A DNA stretch of 27,391 nucleotides from Sneathiella sp. (GTDB lineage: Bacteria > Pseudomonadota > Alphaproteobacteria > Sneathiellales > Sneathiellaceae): assembly GCA_002732675.1 (NCBI GenBank), contig NVRR01000001.1:1-27391 (forward strand), in the 5' to 3' direction. Made by a program: the position numbers and the translations under genes. This document shows, piece after piece, positions 25,663 to 27,391 of the stretch; within the stretch, counting starts at the first letter, position 1, and every line of letters starts with the position of its first letter. A model generated the notes under the pieces. The model worked only from the letters and a program-made list of their open reading frames with translations, was not told the DNA's origin and searched no databases.

Positions 25663-25713
25663 TCCAGATAGATCAGCGAGGGCATTGTTAGAGTAAAATC
25701 TATTGATTTTAAG

Positions 25714-25799
25714 TGGTGCCCCTGGCCTGACTCGAACAGGCACGCCCTAAGGACAACAGATTTTGAATCTGTCGCGTCTACCAATTCCGCCACAGGGGC
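25714..25799 (-). tRNA. tRNA-Leu (anticodon CAA)
   Basis: 86 nt including encoded CCA. The acceptor stem GCCCCTG pairs with CAGGGGC, followed by A and CCA. The anticodon stem-loop ACAGA-TTCAAAA-TCTGT gives anticodon CAA. A long variable arm and the T-loop TTCGAGTC are present, as expected for a leucine tRNA. It is preceded by a good promoter. No integrase or duplicated 3' end is seen beside it. Confidence 0.95.
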
Positions 25800-25817
25800 C
25801 CGCGTGGAAACAGCCGC

Positions 25818-25845
25818 ACTATAGCAATGAATGGCTGCGGGTCAA
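25818..25845 (-). promoter_or_regulatory. Sigma-70 promoter of tRNA-Leu
   Basis: Read on the minus strand, TTGACC (25845-25840) and TATAGT (25823-25818) are separated by 16 bp, ending about 18 bp before the tRNA 5' end. Both boxes are near consensus, as expected for a stable-RNA gene. Confidence 0.75.
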
Positions 25846-25962
25846 TAGTGCTTCTCGGGCGCCTTGGCGAAGATCACTCTTTTAACGTTTTACGTTGTTC
25901 GAGCCGCTCAAAAAAGCTAGAAAAAGCCTACTAGTTGGGTTTAGAGCGGATTTGGTCATCGG

Positions 25963-26544
25963 ATGCTGCGACGTTTATATGATTTCACCATGGGATTGGC
26001 GGCCCGGCCGCAAGCGAAGGCGTTTCTAGGCGCCATTTCCTTTATTGAAAGCTCTGTCTTTCCCATTCCGCCGGATGTTCTGCTAATTCCCATGGTTCTT
26101 GCCAACCGGGCGCAGGCTTGGCGTATCGCTCTTATTTGCTCAGTTTTTTCTGTTCTTGGCGGAATGTTCGGATATTTGATTGGTGCAGTTTTCTTCGAAT
26201 GGATCGGGCAGTCGATCATCGAGTTTTACGGCTATGCTGACCAGTTCGGGCGATTTACGGAAGCCTATAACGAGTGGGGTGGCTGGATCGTAGCTTTCTT
26301 CGGCCTGACCCCTTTTCCCTACAAGGTCATCACCATTGCTAGCGGTGTAACGCATTTAAATTTCGCGGTTTTTATTGTTGCTTCTGTGCTTTCCCGTTCG
26401 TTGCGGTTTTTTCTGGTCGCCGGATTATTGTGGAAGTTTGGGGAGCCAATTCGTGCCTTTATCGAAAAGTATCTCGGCTTGCTGACGGTCGCGTTTTTTG
26501 TTCTGTTGATTGGTAGTTTTCTGGCCCTGAAATATATTCTTTAA
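25963..26544 (+). CDS. YqaA/DedA-type (VTT/SNARE-associated) membrane protein
   Basis: 193 residues, about four to five hydrophobic segments. It resembles alphaproteobacterial YqaA-family proteins: FLGAISFIESSVFPIPPDVLL (re-entrant loop with a conserved Glu-Ser and Pro-Pro), VLGGMFGYLIGAVFFEWIG, GWIVAFFGLTPFPYKVITIASG and SRSLRFFLVAGLLWKFG. VTT-domain proteins are implicated in lipid scrambling or recycling and membrane homeostasis; the exact role here is unknown. It is followed after 11 bp by dsbB. Confidence 0.85.
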   Translation: MLRRLYDFTMGLAARPQAKAFLGAISFIESSVFPIPPDVLLIPMVLANRAQAWRIALICSVFSVLGGMFGYLIGAVFFEWIGQSIIEFYGYADQFGRFTEAYNEWGGWIVAFFGLTPFPYKVITIASGVTHLNFAVFIVASVLSRSLRFFLVAGLLWKFGEPIRAFIEKYLGLLTVAFFVLLIGSFLALKYIL

Positions 26545-26555
26545 GGCAGCGGGAT

Positions 26556-27047
26556 ATGGATTTGTTGTATAAAAATGCCCTGTGGACCGCGCTTGGTGCC
26601 AGCGTCGGAGCCCTCGGAGCGGCTTTTACATCGCAATATGTATTTGGGCTCTGGCCTTGTGTTCTCTGTCTCTATCAACGCTGGCCATATGCTGCGGTTA
26701 TTGCGATTGCGCTGATCGGGATCGGACTGCGACGAAAAATGGGAAGCGGCATTTTCCTTCTTTTCTGTGCCGTTGGTTTCGCGGCAACGGCACTTATCGG
26801 CGGTTTCCATGTCGGGGTCGAACAGGGCTGGTGGGAAGGGACGACGGAATGTGTCGGTGACACATCCAAGGCTTTGAGCCTTCAAGACTTAAAAGCCCAG
26901 ATTATGTCAGCGCCTGTCGTCCGATGCGATGATATCGCCTGGTCTCTTTTTGGCATTTCCATGGCGGGTTTTAACGTGATTGCGGCAGCAATCATGACTG
27001 TTTTTAGTCTTGTCGCGGCCCTACATTCGTCTAAAGTTGTAAAATGA
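26556..27047 (+). CDS. dsbB: Disulfide bond formation protein B
   Basis: 163 residues, four membrane spans. The first redox pair is in LWPCVLCLYQRWPY (Cys35-V-L-Cys38), and the second periplasmic pair is Cys99 (GTTECVGD) and Cys124 (VVRCDDIAW). It reoxidises the periplasmic thiol oxidase DsbA and passes electrons to ubiquinone. The next gene makes ubiquinone, which fits the pairing. Its TGA overlaps the coq7 ATG by 4 bp. Confidence 0.92.
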   Translation: MDLLYKNALWTALGASVGALGAAFTSQYVFGLWPCVLCLYQRWPYAAVIAIALIGIGLRRKMGSGIFLLFCAVGFAATALIGGFHVGVEQGWWEGTTECVGDTSKALSLQDLKAQIMSAPVVRCDDIAWSLFGISMAGFNVIAAAIMTVFSLVAALHSSKVVK

Positions 27048-27391
27048 TGAAAAAACACGCAGAAAATACAAAGTCGGCCTTTGGCTGGCAGCCCGGGGGT
27101 TTAAGCCCAAGGGAGCAACTTGAGCGTATTATCCGGGTGGATCATGCCGGTGAATATGGAGCGGTACGTATTTATGAGGGGCAACTGGCTGTTTTGAAGG
27201 ACAGTCCGGAGGCTGAAACTGTTCGTCACATGAAAGAGCAGGAAGAGCAGCACCGCGAGAAATTTGAACAACTACTGACCGAAAACAGGGTGCGTCCGAC
27301 ACTACTCACCCCGTTATGGCATGTCGCGGGATATGCACTCGGTGCCGGGACAGCGATGCTGGGTAAAGAGGCGGCCATGGCCTGCACAGAA
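27044..27391 (+). CDS. coq7: Demethoxyubiquinone hydroxylase Coq7, N-terminal part (cut by window edge)
   Basis: The first 116 residues are in the window (MMKKHAENTKSAFGWQPGG...). Ferritin-like di-iron features are visible: VDHAGEYGAVRIYEGQL, with a ligand Glu, and MKEQEEQHREKFEQLL, the ExxH pair, then GTAMLGKEAAMACTE at the edge. It hydroxylates demethoxyubiquinone in ubiquinone synthesis at the inner membrane. The start is ATG 27044 or the adjacent ATG 27047. The ATGA overlap with dsbB implies co-translation. Confidence 0.92.
   Translation, partial: MMKKHAENTKSAFGWQPGGLSPREQLERIIRVDHAGEYGAVRIYEGQLAVLKDSPEAETVRHMKEQEEQHREKFEQLLTENRVRPTLLTPLWHVAGYALGAGTAMLGKEAAMACTE

Noticed and set aside
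25700..25810. tRNA-Leu as the insertion site of the island
   Set aside because: The integrase remnants are 9 kb or more away beyond the hut cluster, and no second copy of the tRNA 3' end is visible near them.
1..27391. CRISPR array
   Set aside because: No regularly spaced direct repeats of 24-37 bp were seen anywhere in the window.

Overview
The window looks like the chromosome of an alphaproteobacterium. Evidence for this is the histidine-degradation cluster in its five-step HutF/HutG form, the YqaA-type protein / DsbB / Coq7 gene order at the right end, and a Rhizobiales-like REP palindrome. GC content appears mid-range and varies by region; I did not compute it. A marine Rhodospirillales- or Sneathiella-like lineage would fit, but the sequence does not prove this.

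Region 1 (1-8610) is a catabolic or uptake unit. A LysR-type regulator (+) diverges from a minus-strand operon: solute-binding protein, two permeases and two ATPases of a peptide/nickel-type ABC transporter, then an M81/MlrC-family metallopeptidase, then the start of an acyl-CoA synthetase that runs off the left edge. A 10-bp perfect stem-loop follows the binding-protein gene and probably raises its expression over the membrane genes.

Region 2 (about 8690-18200) is an accessory island with recombination scars at both sides. At its left edge is the N-terminal half of a phage-type tyrosine integrase. At its right edge are the C-terminal half of such an integrase, a small HKD (phospholipase D-like) nuclease and a decayed IS3-family element. 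Between them lies the most notable content: a translationally coupled minus-strand operon of a cobalamin-type radical SAM enzyme, a bacterial nitric oxide synthase oxygenase, a GT2 glycosyltransferase and a small membrane protein (15198 to 11096). A plus-strand gene encoding a GT2 glycosyltransferase fused to a hexapeptide-repeat acyltransferase converges on it and overlaps its end by 66 bp. NO synthase is well known in Bacillus, Deinococcus and Streptomyces but is not expected in an alphaproteobacterium. The company of a radical SAM enzyme and glycosyltransferases suggests NO or nitration chemistry in a glycosylated product, or modification of a cell-surface molecule. No reductase is encoded nearby, so electrons must come from a housekeeping flavodoxin or ferredoxin system.

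Region 3 (18255-25662) is the hut cluster: hutC (+), then hutI-hutH-hutG-hutU on the minus strand with 1-4 bp overlaps, and hutF (+) diverging from hutI. Together they convert histidine to glutamate through urocanate, imidazolonepropionate, formiminoglutamate and formylglutamate. Matches to the HutC-subfamily operator GT-N-TA-N-AC lie upstream of hutC and between hutI and hutF, which supports autoregulation and control of both arms by HutC.

Region 4 (25714-27391) holds tRNA-Leu(CAA) with a clear promoter, then a plus-strand run of a YqaA-family membrane protein, dsbB and the beginning of coq7, which continues past the right edge.
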